Positions 1-9,388 of a stretch of 64,000 bases of DNA are shown in pieces; position 1 is the first letter of the stretch; each line of letters begins with the position of its first letter. The translations under genes and the position numbers were made by a program. The DNA comes from Poriferisulfidus sp963668445. Lineage in GTDB: Bacteria > Pseudomonadota > Gammaproteobacteria > Poriferisulfidales > Poriferisulfidaceae. The stretch is taken from assembly GCA_963668445.1 (NCBI GenBank), contig OY764335.1:248001-312000 (forward strand), given 5' to 3'. The notes beneath the pieces are model-generated. The model saw only the letters and a list, made by a program, of their open reading frames with translations. It searched no databases and had not been told where the DNA came from.

Positions 1-2912
1 CGCTGGTGGCGACCAACGACGTGCGGTTCCTGTCGAGCCAGGACTTCGAGGCGCATGAGGTGCGGGTCTGCATCCGCAACAGCTGCCGCATCAACGACGC
101 GGACCGGGTCCGCGAGTTCAGCAAGGAGCAGTATTTGCGCGATGCCGCCCAGATGCAGGAGGCGTTCGAGGGCCATCCCGAAGCAATCGAGAACACGGTG
201 CGGTTGGCGCAGCGCTGCAATGTCCGTCTCGAACTGGGGCGCACGCTGCTGCCGGCCTATCCGACGCCCGAAGGCGAGCCGATGGACGATTATCTGGACC
301 GGCTGGCTCGGGAGGGGTTGGCGCAGCGGCTCGAGCGGCTGCGCTCCGCCGGGCAGATGGCGGCGGAGGAGGGCGATTACCAGACACGGCTCGATGGCGA
401 GTTGGATGTCATCCACAAGACCGGGTTCAGCGGCTATTTCGTAATCGTCGCGGACTTCGTGGCATGGGCGGTGCGCCACGACATTCCGGTCGGGCCGGGG
501 CGCGGCTCGGGAGCCGGCTCGCTGGTGGCGTACGCGCTGGGCATCACCGGGCTGGACCCCTTGCGCTACGACCTGCTGTTCGAGCGCTTCCTCAACCCCG
601 AACGCGTCAGCATGCCGGACTTCGACATCGACTTCTGCTACCGGCAGCGCGACCGAGTGATCGAGTATGTGCGTGAGCGCTACGGCCGCGAGCGGGTGGC
701 GCAGATCATCACTTACGGCTCGATGGCGGCCAAGGCGGTCATCCGCGATGTGGGGCGGGCTCTGGGGGCGCCGTACGGCTACTGCGACCGGCTGGCCCGC
801 GCCGTGCCGCGGGAGCTGGACATCACGCTGGAGCGGGCGCAGAAGGAATCGGACGAGTTCCGGGAGATGGTGACCCATCCGGAGGACATGACGGGGGCGC
901 ATCTGTACGAAGTGGCGCTGCGGCTGGAAGGCGTGGCGCGCAATGTCGGGAGGCATGCGGCCGGCGTGGTGATTTCGCCCGGCGTCCTGACCGACTATTC
1001 GCCCTTGTACTACGATCCGCGCCTGTCCGAGATGGCGATCACGCAGTACGACAAGGACGACATCGAAGCGATCGGCCTGACCAAGTTCGACTTTCTGGCG
1101 CTGCGCACGCTGACCGTGCTGCATCAGTGCATGCGCATGGTCAATGCCCGGCGTGCGGAGCAGGGCGAAGCGGCGCTGGAGCTGGAGTCGCTGCCGCTGG
1201 GCGATGCGGCGACCTACCGGCTGCTGCAATCGGCGCGGACGACGGAAGTGTTTCAGTTGGAAAGCGCCGGCATGCGCGATCTGGTGCAGCGCATGCAGCC
1301 GGACTGCTTCGACGATCTGGTGGCGCTGGTGGCGCTGTACCGGCCGGGGCCGCTGAACTCGAAGATGGACGAGGAATACATCCGCTGCAAGCGCGACCCG
1401 TCGCGGATCAATTACTTGCACCCGGATCTGGAGCCGATTCTGGCACCGACATTCGGCGTAATCCTGTATCAGGAGCAGGTCATGCAGATCGCCCGCTCGC
1501 TGGCCGGCTATACGCTCGGCGAAACGGATTTGCTGCGCCGGGCCATGGGCAAGAAGAAGCCGGAAGAGATGGCCCGGCACCGCCGAAGCTTTCAGGAGGC
1601 GGCGGTGCGCCACGGCCTGCAGGCGCATGACGCGAAGAGGATTTTCGACTTGATGCAGGAGTTCGCGGAGTACGGATTCAACAAGTCGCACTCCGTGGCG
1701 TATGCCTTGCTGGCATACCAGACCGCATGGCTGAAGGAGCATTACCCGGACGCGTTCATGGCGGCGGCGATGACCAGCACGATGGGCGATACCGACAAGC
1801 TGGCGGAGTTGTGGCGGGAGGCGAATGCGTTGGGGCTGCAGGTGCTGGGCCCGGACGTCAACCTCTCGGATCCGGATTTCGCGGTGCCGCAGGAGGGGCA
1901 GATTCGCTACGGCTTGGCGGCCATCAAGGGCGTCGGGCAAGGCTTTGCGCAGCGCTTGGCGGCGACACGCGGCGACGCGCCGTTCGCGAGTCTGGAGGCT
2001 TTGTGCCTGCGGCTGGACATGCGCGACATCAGCGAAAAGAATCTGCTGGCCCTCATCCATGCGGGGGCGTTGGATTCGCTGGGCCATTCCCGACAGGCCA
2101 TGGCGCGCGCCGTGGATCAGACCCGCGGCGAAGCGCGTCGTCGGCAGCAGGATAAGGAGATCGGTCAGGAATCGCTGTTCGGACAGGCGCCCGAGGAGGA
2201 GGCCGCGCCGCCGCAGATGGCGGTTGGCGGGGAAGAGTATGCGAATGGCGAGCGCTTGGCTCTGGAGCGCCAAGCGCTGGGCTTCTATTTGAGCGGGCAC
2301 CCGTTCGAAGCGTACCGGAGCATGGCGCAGCAGGTGGCGTCGAAGACGCTGGATCAATTGCATGCGCGGGTGCGCGATGCGGATCCGAAGTACGGCTTGA
2401 AGGAAGTGGTGGCCACGGCCGGCGTGGTGGCGAAGGTCACGCATTCCGGCACTCGGGATGTGGCGTTCGTCGAACTTGAGGACGAACGGGCGCGTTTGGA
2501 TGTGGTGACGGACGACGTAAGCCGTGCCCGGGAGCTGGCGCCGGGAGAATTCCTGCTGGTGCACGGCGAATTGCGGGTGCCGCCGCGGACGGCAGAGCGC
2601 AGCGAGCGCGTGCGGCTGCGGGCGAAGCGCCTGTACTCCCGCGACGAGATCGATCGGCGCTGGGCGCGCCAGCTGTTCATTGCTTTGAATGGAGACAGCG
2701 GCCCGGAGACGGCGTGTGCCATCCGGGAAGTGTTGGAGCGCCGCCGCGGCCGCTGCGGCGTGCAGGTCGAATGGACGGGACAGCACAGCTGCACCACTTG
2801 GGAGTTGGGAGCGGCCTGGAAGGTGGCGCCGAGCGCCGTGCTGTGCTTGGATCTGGAAAGCCTGCCCGGCGTGAAATCGGCGCAGATCAAGTATGGCCCG
2901 TCTGGGTTATGA
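1..2912 (+). CDS. dnaE: DNA polymerase III alpha subunit, 5' end outside window
   Basis: This is the catalytic subunit of the replicative DNA polymerase III. The reading frame is already open at the left edge, so the gene begins outside the window; about 969 residues are visible of a family usually near 1160. The polymerase active site is clear at bases 615-635, where PDFDIDF carries two catalytic aspartates. The rest of the palm, fingers, helix-hairpin-helix and OB-fold regions follow without interruption. Most of the N-terminal PHP domain is missing from view. accA begins 10 bases after the stop and tilS overlaps accA, so the three are probably co-transcribed, as in Pseudomonas-type genomes. 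Confidence 0.97.
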   Translation, partial: LVATNDVRFLSSQDFEAHEVRVCIRNSCRINDADRVREFSKEQYLRDAAQMQEAFEGHPEAIENTVRLAQRCNVRLELGRTLLPAYPTPEGEPMDDYLDRLAREGLAQRLERLRSAGQMAAEEGDYQTRLDGELDVIHKTGFSGYFVIVADFVAWAVRHDIPVGPGRGSGAGSLVAYALGITGLDPLRYDLLFERFLNPERVSMPDFDIDFCYRQRDRVIEYVRERYGRERVAQIITYGSMAAKAVIRDVGRALGAPYGYCDRLARAVPRELDITLERAQKESDEFREMVTHPEDMTGAHLYEVALRLEGVARNVGRHAAGVVISPGVLTDYSPLYYDPRLSEMAITQYDKDDIEAIGLTKFDFLALRTLTVLHQCMRMVNARRAEQGEAALELESLPLGDAATYRLLQSARTTEVFQLESAGMRDLVQRMQPDCFDDLVALVALYRPGPLNSKMDEEYIRCKRDPSRINYLHPDLEPILAPTFGVILYQEQVMQIARSLAGYTLGETDLLRRAMGKKKPEEMARHRRSFQEAAVRHGLQAHDAKRIFDLMQEFAEYGFNKSHSVAYALLAYQTAWLKEHYPDAFMAAAMTSTMGDTDKLAELWREANALGLQVLGPDVNLSDPDFAVPQEGQIRYGLAAIKGVGQGFAQRLAATRGDAPFASLEALCLRLDMRDISEKNLLALIHAGALDSLGHSRQAMARAVDQTRGEARRRQQDKEIGQESLFGQAPEEEAAPPQMAVGGEEYANGERLALERQALGFYLSGHPFEAYRSMAQQVASKTLDQLHARVRDADPKYGLKEVVATAGVVAKVTHSGTRDVAFVELEDERARLDVVTDDVSRARELAPGEFLLVHGELRVPPRTAERSERVRLRAKRLYSRDEIDRRWARQLFIALNGDSGPETACAIREVLERRRGRCGVQVEWTGQHSCTTWELGAAWKVAPSAVLCLDLESLPGVKSAQIKYGPSGL

Positions 2913-2922
2913 TGCTTGTGCC

Positions 2923-3879
2923 ATGAATCCGGATTTTCTTGATTTCGAGCAGCCGATCGCCGAATTGGAGGCGAAGATTCGGGAACTGCAGCTGGTCGGG
3001 GCGGACCGCGACTTGGATCTGCATGCCGAAATTGAGCGGCTGCAAGGCCGCTGGCGCACTCTGGTCGAGGACATCTTTTCGAACCTGTCCGCTTGGCAGA
3101 TTACGCAGCTGGCCCGGCATCCGCAGCGGCCGTACACGCTGGACTACCTGCCGCAGGTGTTTGATGAGTTCCACGAGCTGCATGGCGACCAGCTGTATGG
3201 GGACGATCCGGCGATCGTGGCGGGCATGGCGCGGTTGGAAGGGATGCCGGTGATGGTAATGGGCCATCAGAAGGGCCGCGACACGAAGGAGAAGGTGGAA
3301 CGCAACTTCGGCATGCCACGACCTGAAGGCTACCGCAAGGCGCGGCGCCTGATGCGGATGGCGGAGCGTCTGGGAATGCCGATCATCACGCTGATCGATA
3401 CGCCGGGGGCGTACCCGGGCATCGGCGCCGAGGAGCGCGGCCAGAGCGAGGCGATCGCCCGCAATCTGGAGGTCATGGCGGAACTGAAGACGCCGATCCT
3501 GAGCGTTGTCATCGGCGAGGGCGGTTCGGGCGGCGCACTGGCGATCGGCGTGTGCGATTGCCTGCTGCTGCTGCAGTACAGCATCTATTCGGTGATTTCC
3601 CCGGAGGGCTGCGCGTCCATTCTGTGGAAGAGCGCGGAGCGGGCGCAGGATGCAGCGGAGACATTGGGCCTGACTTCCGAACGGCTGCTGAAGCTGGAAC
3701 TGATTGACGGCGTCATTGAGGAACCGCTGGGCGGAGCGCACCGCGAGCCGGCCACGATGGCTGCCGCGCTGAAGCAGGAACTGGCGCAGCGGCTGAGCAA
3801 GTTGGCGGCGATCGGCCCGGAGGCCTTGGTTGCGCGGCGGCAGGAGCGGCTGCTCGGCGTCGGCATGTTCCAGTCGTGA
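2923..3879 (+). CDS. accA: acetyl-CoA carboxylase carboxyltransferase subunit alpha
   Basis: AccA is the alpha half of the carboxyltransferase that moves the carboxyl group from biotin carboxyl carrier protein to acetyl-CoA, giving malonyl-CoA for fatty acid synthesis. The 318-residue length is normal. The conserved stretches GRDTKEKVERNFGMPRPEGY and GEGGSGGALAIG are present. I chose the ATG at 2923 (MNPDFLDFEQPI) because it matches the family N-terminus; an earlier in-frame start at 2893 would overlap dnaE. The stop overlaps the GTG of tilS by four bases. The partner AccD is not in the window. Confidence 0.97.
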   Translation: MNPDFLDFEQPIAELEAKIRELQLVGADRDLDLHAEIERLQGRWRTLVEDIFSNLSAWQITQLARHPQRPYTLDYLPQVFDEFHELHGDQLYGDDPAIVAGMARLEGMPVMVMGHQKGRDTKEKVERNFGMPRPEGYRKARRLMRMAERLGMPIITLIDTPGAYPGIGAEERGQSEAIARNLEVMAELKTPILSVVIGEGGSGGALAIGVCDCLLLLQYSIYSVISPEGCASILWKSAERAQDAAETLGLTSERLLKLELIDGVIEEPLGGAHREPATMAAALKQELAQRLSKLAAIGPEALVARRQERLLGVGMFQS

Positions 3880-5147
3880 GTGCGTCCCGCACGGTGCCGG
3901 AGGCGCTGGCGGAGCTGCTGGCGGCCTGTCCGGACGCACGCGTCTGGCTGGTGGCGTACAGCGGCGGCATGGATTCCACGGTCTTGCTGCATGCGGCGTA
4001 CGCCTTGGGACGGACTTGCGGCCGCACGGTGCGTGCCGTGCATGTCAACCATGGCCTGCAGCCGGCGGCCGACGGCTTCGAGCGGCATTGCGTACAGGCA
4101 TGCGCGGCATGGGGCATTCCGTTGGAGTGCGTACGCCGGGCGGTGGCGCTGGAGCCCGGACAGAGCCTTGAAGCGCAGGCGCGCCGGGTCCGCTATCAGG
4201 CCCTGCGCGCGCAGGCGCCGCCCGGGTCGGCGGTGCTTCTAGGCCACCATCTGGAGGATCAGGCGGAGACGCTGCTGCTGCAGTTGCTGCGTGGCGCGGG
4301 CGTCGCCGGCACGGCCGGCATGCCATGGCGCCGGGACTGGGGGGAGTCGCAGCTGGTGCGGCCGCTGCTGGAAGTCGCCCGGGCGCAGATCGCCCGTTAT
4401 GCGTACGAGCAGCGGCTTTCGTACATGGAAGACCCGAGCAATCGCGACGAGCGTCTGGAGCGCAATTATCTGCGCCGTACGGCGTGGCCAGTGCTGCAGG
4501 CGCGCTGGCCGGGACTGTCGCAGACGCTGGCGCGGGCGGCGCGGCATCATGCGCATGCGATGCGGCTGCTGCGCGAGCGTGCCGAAGAAGATTCGGGCGA
4601 GGCGGCCGCCATGCCTGTGGCTTTGCTGGCGGGCTTGTCCGAGGATCGGCAGTTGAATGCGTTGCGCTACTGGATTATGCGCCAAGGCTTTCCGCCGCCG
4701 GGCGAGCGGCGGTTGCGGAACTGGCTGCGCGTGGCGCTGGAGGCGGGAGAGGATCGGGTGCCCAGTGATCGGTACGAAGCCTATGCGCTGTATCGGTGGC
4801 GCGGGCGGCTGCACTTGGTGCCGCGTCGCCTGGAGGCGCCGGCCGGGAATTGCTGGCCTTGGCGGCAGGGCGCGTCGCTGTCGCTTCCGGAACTGGGGCT
4901 GACGCTGGAGTGGGAGGCGCTGCAGGCGCAGTTGGCGGATCGGATCGAGACGGATGTGGAAGTGCGCTTGCGGGCGGGCGGAGAGCGCTGCCGGCCATGC
5001 GGCCGGCAGCATCGCCATCGGTTAAAGAAGCTGCTGCAGGAGGCGGGGGTTCCGCCGTGGCGCCGCGGTCGGATCCCGCTCATCTACCAGCACGCGCAGC
5101 TCCGGCTGGTGTGGGGGCATTTCGAGTGCGTGGCGCAGCCGCGTTGA
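3876..5147 (+). CDS. tilS: tRNA(Ile)-lysidine synthase
   Basis: TilS uses ATP to attach lysine to the wobble cytidine of the CAU-anticodon isoleucine tRNA, so that it reads AUA instead of AUG. The PP-loop motif SGGMDS lies at residues 29-34, followed by the N-type ATP pyrophosphatase domain. A linker and a C-terminal TilS domain fill out 423 residues, a usual length. The start is a GTG that overlaps the accA stop as GTGA, which points to translational coupling. The enzyme is cytoplasmic and normally essential. Confidence 0.95.
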   Translation: MSASRTVPEALAELLAACPDARVWLVAYSGGMDSTVLLHAAYALGRTCGRTVRAVHVNHGLQPAADGFERHCVQACAAWGIPLECVRRAVALEPGQSLEAQARRVRYQALRAQAPPGSAVLLGHHLEDQAETLLLQLLRGAGVAGTAGMPWRRDWGESQLVRPLLEVARAQIARYAYEQRLSYMEDPSNRDERLERNYLRRTAWPVLQARWPGLSQTLARAARHHAHAMRLLRERAEEDSGEAAAMPVALLAGLSEDRQLNALRYWIMRQGFPPPGERRLRNWLRVALEAGEDRVPSDRYEAYALYRWRGRLHLVPRRLEAPAGNCWPWRQGASLSLPELGLTLEWEALQAQLADRIETDVEVRLRAGGERCRPCGRQHRHRLKKLLQEAGVPPWRRGRIPLIYQHAQLRLVWGHFECVAQPR

Positions 5148-5153
5148 GTCCGG

Positions 5154-5336
5154 CTATTTGCTGGAGAGATTGAACAGCGAATAGACCGGGCAATTGCCGG
5201 TCAGGCCGGTGACAATCGGAATCAGCCCGATCCATGCCCACCATGCCATGTCGAAATTGACTAGGCCGACGTACAGGATCGCGGTGCCCGCGGCCACGCG
5301 GACCACCCGTTCCACGATATGGACATTAAGCGTCAT
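5154..5336 (-). CDS. DUF2892 small inner-membrane protein
   Basis: A 60-residue protein with two short hydrophobic segments and the signature GNCPVYSLF near the C-terminus, as in DUF2892 proteins and the membrane tail of YgaP-type rhodaneses. Many of these proteins accompany sulfur-handling or rhodanese genes, but no rhodanese is adjacent here. It is convergent with tilS, with only a six-base gap. Its function is unknown. The 178 bases between its start and pyrG hold no other gene that I can see. Confidence 0.8.
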   Translation of the reverse strand: MTLNVHIVERVVRVAAGTAILYVGLVNFDMAWWAWIGLIPIVTGLTGNCPVYSLFNLSSK

Positions 5337-5514
5337 GATGTTGCCCTCCCTGTGATTGGCTTGAAGCCCCGGCGCGTCGGCCGAAACTTCAATGACTATG
5401 CCATTTTAGGCTATTCCGGGCCCTTATAAGTTCCCCGAGGAATCCTTCCGGAGGCTCCCTGCGGCACCGATGTGCTATCCTGTAGCCCCGTCCTGAACCG
5501 TCAAGGCGCAATTT

Positions 5515-7128
5515 GTGACGCGGTTTGTTTTCATAACGGGCGGAGTCGTTTCTTCTCTCGGCAAAGGCATTTCGGCGGCTTCGCTGGGGGCGCTGCTGGA
5601 AGCGCGCGGCTTGGCGGTTTCCATGATCAAGCTGGATCCCTATATCAATGTGGACCCAGGCACCATGAGTCCATTCCAGCATGGCGAGGTGTTTGTGACG
5701 GCGGACGGCGCGGAGACGGACCTCGATTTGGGCCATTACGAGCGCTTCGTCGATTTCCAGGCCAGCAAGGCGAGCAATTGGACCACCGGGCAGATCTATG
5801 AGCGGGTCATCGCGAGCGAGCGGCGCGGCGATTATTTAGGCGCGACGGTGCAGGTCATTCCGCACATTACGGACGAGATTAAGAACTGCGTACGGCTCGG
5901 GGCGGCGGAGGCGGACATCTGCATCGTGGAGATCGGTGGCACGGTCGGCGATATCGAGTCGCTGCCGTTCATGGAGGCGATCCGGCAGTTGGGCGGGGAG
6001 TTGGGGACAGGGCGGGCGGCGTTCATCCATCTGACGCTGGTGCCGTACATCAAGGTGTCCGGCGAGATCAAGACCAAGCCGACGCAGCATTCGGTCAAGG
6101 AGTTGCGTTCGATCGGCATTCAACCGGACATCCTGCTGTGCCGCACCGACCAGGCCATTCCGGAGGAGCAGCGCAGGAAGATCGCCTTGTTCACGAATGT
6201 GCGCGACGCGGCCGTCATCGAGGTGGTCAACCAGAAGGACGTCCACGCCATCCCGCTGGCCTTGCACGAGCAGCAGCTGGACGATCTCGTGGTGCAGCAG
6301 TTCGGGCTGGAGGTGCCGCCTGCGGACCTGTCCCGGTGGCAGGATGTCGTGGCCGCCCGGAAGGCGCAGCACGAGACGGTCAAGATTGCAATGGTCGGCA
6401 AGTATGTGGATCTGACCGAGTCGTACAAGTCCCTGAATGAGGCGCTGCAGCATGCCGGCCTGCATCGTCGGGTGCGCGTGAAGATACGCTACGTGGATTC
6501 GGAGCAGCTCGAGCAGGCGGGCATGGGTGCGCTGGAGGGTGTGCAGGCAATTTTGGTGCCGGGAGGCTTCGGCGAGCGGGGCATCGAAGGCAAGATCGCC
6601 GCCGCACGCTACGCTCGCGAGAACTGCATCCCGTATCTGGGCATCTGCCTGGGCTTGCAGGTGGCGGTCATCGAATATGCCCGGTCGCGGTTGGGCCTGG
6701 AAGGGGCGCACAGCACCGAGTTCGATTCGGAGACGCCGCATCCGGTGGTCGCGCTGATTACGGAATGGATGACGCCGGAAGGCGTGCGCGAACTGCGCGA
6801 CGCGCATTCGGACTTGGGCGGCACCATGCGTTTGGGTGAGCAGCCGTGCCGGCTCGAAGAAGGCAGTCGGCTGCGTGCGATCTACGACGCCGAAGTGGTC
6901 CGCGAACGGCATCGCCACCGCTACGAGCTCAACAACAACTATCTGGAGCAGCTGGCGGGCGGCGGTATGGCGGTCGTGGGGCGTTCCCACGACAACCAAT
7001 TGGTCGAGGCGGTGGAACTGCCGGAGCACCCTTGGTTCATCGGCTGCCAGTTTCATCCGGAGTTCACGTCTTCGCCGTTGCGCGGGCATCCGCTGTTCAC
7101 CAGCTTCATTGAGGCAGCGCAGGCGTGA
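5515..7128 (+). CDS. pyrG: CTP synthase
   Basis: PyrG makes CTP from UTP, ATP and glutamine in the last step of pyrimidine nucleotide synthesis. The N-terminal amidoligase domain starts with TRFVFITGGVVSSLGKGI. The C-terminal class I glutaminase domain has the nucleophile cysteine in YLGICLGLQ and the His/Glu pair in GCQFHPEF. The 537-residue length is normal. The start is GTG, chosen because the protein begins at the family N-terminus. It overlaps kdsA by four bases (GTGA), so CTP supply and Kdo synthesis are coupled in one transcript. Confidence 0.97.
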   Translation: MTRFVFITGGVVSSLGKGISAASLGALLEARGLAVSMIKLDPYINVDPGTMSPFQHGEVFVTADGAETDLDLGHYERFVDFQASKASNWTTGQIYERVIASERRGDYLGATVQVIPHITDEIKNCVRLGAAEADICIVEIGGTVGDIESLPFMEAIRQLGGELGTGRAAFIHLTLVPYIKVSGEIKTKPTQHSVKELRSIGIQPDILLCRTDQAIPEEQRRKIALFTNVRDAAVIEVVNQKDVHAIPLALHEQQLDDLVVQQFGLEVPPADLSRWQDVVAARKAQHETVKIAMVGKYVDLTESYKSLNEALQHAGLHRRVRVKIRYVDSEQLEQAGMGALEGVQAILVPGGFGERGIEGKIAAARYARENCIPYLGICLGLQVAVIEYARSRLGLEGAHSTEFDSETPHPVVALITEWMTPEGVRELRDAHSDLGGTMRLGEQPCRLEEGSRLRAIYDAEVVRERHRHRYELNNNYLEQLAGGGMAVVGRSHDNQLVEAVELPEHPWFIGCQFHPEFTSSPLRGHPLFTSFIEAAQA

Positions 7129-7955
7129 GCGCCGACTTTTGCGACTTCCGGGCAGGCGTGCGGCAGCCGCTGTTCCTGATTGCGGGGCCGTGCGTGATTG
7201 AGAGCGAGGCGCTGGTGATGCAGGTGGCCGGGCAGTTGGCGAAACTGACGCAGCGTTTGGGCATGCGCTACGTGTTCAAGGCATCGTTCGACAAGGCCAA
7301 CCGAACCAGCGGCGCCAGCTTCCGGGGACCGGGCATGGAAGAGGGGCTGCGAATCCTAGAGCAGGTGCGCACGCAAGTCGGCGTGCCGGTGCTGACGGAC
7401 GTGCATGAAGATACGCCGGTGGACGAAGTGGCGGCGGTGGCGGATGTGCTGCAAACTCCGGCGTTCCTGTGTCGGCAGACCGATTTCGTCGCCCGCGTGG
7501 CGGCGGCCGGGCGGCCCGTCAACCTTAAGAAGGGGCAGTTCCTGTCGCCGTGGGAGATGGCGCCGGTCGTGGACAAGGCGCGGGCCGCCGGCAATGAGCG
7601 GCTGCTGGTCTGCGAGCGCGGCGCCAGCTTCGGCTACAACAATCTGGTGTCCGACATGCGGTCGTTGGAGATTCTGCGCGGCACCGGCTGCCCGGTGGTG
7701 TTCGATGCGACGCATTCGGTGCAGTTGCCAGGCGGCGGCGGTTCTGTTTCGGGCGGGCAGCGGGAGTTCGTGCCGACGCTGGCGCGCGCCGCGGTGGCAG
7801 TCGGCGTGGCCGGGGTGTTCATGGAGACGCATCCGGAACCGGATCAGGCGCGCAGCGACGGACCGAATGCTTGGCCGCTGGCCGCGATGGAGCCGCTGCT
7901 GGAGACGTTGCTGGAATTGGATGCGGTGGCCAAGCGGCATTTGCCGGAGGCGTAG
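7125..7955 (+). CDS. kdsA: 3-deoxy-8-phosphooctulonate synthase
   Basis: KdsA condenses phosphoenolpyruvate with arabinose-5-phosphate to Kdo-8-phosphate, the first committed step toward the inner-core sugar Kdo of LPS. The family motif FKASFDKANRTS is present and the 276-residue length is typical. The GTG start overlaps the pyrG stop. In Pseudomonas-type genomes eno follows kdsA; here the next gene is mgtE on the other strand, 13 bases away, so eno lies elsewhere. Two further Kdo genes, kdsD and kdsC, are in the minus-strand operon near 15-17 kb. Confidence 0.95.
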   Translation: MSADFCDFRAGVRQPLFLIAGPCVIESEALVMQVAGQLAKLTQRLGMRYVFKASFDKANRTSGASFRGPGMEEGLRILEQVRTQVGVPVLTDVHEDTPVDEVAAVADVLQTPAFLCRQTDFVARVAAAGRPVNLKKGQFLSPWEMAPVVDKARAAGNERLLVCERGASFGYNNLVSDMRSLEILRGTGCPVVFDATHSVQLPGGGGSVSGGQREFVPTLARAAVAVGVAGVFMETHPEPDQARSDGPNAWPLAAMEPLLETLLELDAVAKRHLPEA

Positions 7956-7968
7956 AGCGGCGGAGTGG

Positions 7969-9327
7969 CTACAGCAGCAGCGCGGTGCCGAGGCTGAGGA
8001 AGACCACGAAGCCGACCACGTCGGTGACGGTCGTCAGGACGACGCCGCCGGCTAGAGCCGGATCGATGCCGAGGCGCTGCAGGGTCGGCGGCAGCAGTAC
8101 GCCGCTGAGCGCGGCGACCAGCAGATTGGCGATCAGCGCCATGGCGATGACGGCGCCGAGCATCCAGTTGCCGAACCACAGGCCGGCGGCCAGCGCGACC
8201 ACGCCGCACCAGACGATGCTGTTGATGAGGCTGACGCCGACTTCCTTGAATAGCAGGGCGCGCCGGTTGTGCGCCCCGACCTGGCCGAGGGCGAGGCCGC
8301 GGATGACCAGTACCAGCGTCTGGCTGCCGGCGATGCCGCCCATGCTGGCGACGATCGGCATCAGCACCGCCAAGGCGACGACGCGTTCCAGCGTGTCTTG
8401 GAACAGCCCGATGGCGGCGGCGGCGGCGAAGGCAGTGGCCAGATTGACGCCGAGCCAGAGGGCGCGGCGGCGTGCCGCCGGCAGGACCGAGGCGAACAGG
8501 TCTTCGTCTTCGCTCAATCCGACGTAGCTGTTCAGGGTGTCGGCGCCTTCGTCGCGAATCACGTCCACGATGTCGTCGACCGTCACGCGCCCCAGCAGTT
8601 GGCCGTCGTCGTCCACGACGGCCGCCGACACCAGATCGCGGTCTTCGAAGATGGCGGCGACATCGTGGTCGGGCATGTCGGCCGGGATCGGCTGCGGTTC
8701 GGCCTCCATCGCTTCGCCGACCAGCATGGCCGGTTCGCGCACGAACAGCTCGGCGAGCGGCAGCACGCCGCGGTAGCGTTCGAAGCGGTCGACCACCATG
8801 AGCGTATCGGTGTGGTCCGGAATGCTTCCGAGCCGGCGCAGATAGCGCAGCACCACCTCCAGCGTGACGTCGGCGCGAATGGTGATGACGTCGGTGTCCA
8901 TCAGGCCGCCGGCGGTATCGGAGTCGTAGGTCAGCATTGTCTCCAGACGCCGGCGGTACTGATGGTCCATGCCGCGGAGGATCTGCGCGCTGACCGTCTC
9001 CGGGAGGTCTTCGAGCAGGTCGGCGAGATCGTCGATGTCGAGGCCTTCGGAAGCCTTCACCAGAGCGTTTTCGTCCATCTCGTCGATTAGGGAGGCGCGC
9101 ACTTCGTCGCCGACCTCCAGAAGTACATCGCCGTGGTGGGTTTGATCCAGCAGGTTCCAGACGATGAAGCGCTGGACCCGCGGCAGGGACTCCAGTAGTT
9201 GGGCGGCTTCCGCCGGATGCAGGGCGCGCAGCATCTGGCGTACCGGCTGCATGGTGCCGGTTTGCAGCGCATCGGCGAGCGCCTCGTATTGGGCGTTGGG
9301 CGCGCGCGCGGGGGTTTGGGCGGTCAT
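7969..9327 (-). CDS. mgtE: MgtE-family magnesium channel/transporter
   Basis: MgtE is an inner-membrane Mg2+ channel gated by cytoplasmic Mg2+. The 452-residue protein has the expected order: an acidic, helical MgtE_N domain (about residues 30-130), a CBS pair (about 135-260), a connecting helix, and a five-helix membrane domain from about residue 285 to the end, with VLMPIVASMGGIAGSQTL near its start. It is convergent with kdsA and lies 61 bases after ptsI on the same strand, so it may be the last gene of the long PTS/Lpt operon or have its own promoter. Confidence 0.93.
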   Translation of the reverse strand: MTAQTPARAPNAQYEALADALQTGTMQPVRQMLRALHPAEAAQLLESLPRVQRFIVWNLLDQTHHGDVLLEVGDEVRASLIDEMDENALVKASEGLDIDDLADLLEDLPETVSAQILRGMDHQYRRRLETMLTYDSDTAGGLMDTDVITIRADVTLEVVLRYLRRLGSIPDHTDTLMVVDRFERYRGVLPLAELFVREPAMLVGEAMEAEPQPIPADMPDHDVAAIFEDRDLVSAAVVDDDGQLLGRVTVDDIVDVIRDEGADTLNSYVGLSEDEDLFASVLPAARRRALWLGVNLATAFAAAAAIGLFQDTLERVVALAVLMPIVASMGGIAGSQTLVLVIRGLALGQVGAHNRRALLFKEVGVSLINSIVWCGVVALAAGLWFGNWMLGAVIAMALIANLLVAALSGVLLPPTLQRLGIDPALAGGVVLTTVTDVVGFVVFLSLGTALLL

Positions 9328-9388
9328 GTCGGCAAGGTTGGCGGGCGCAAGTGTACGGACTTTGCTTGCAATGGCAAGCGGCGTTCGA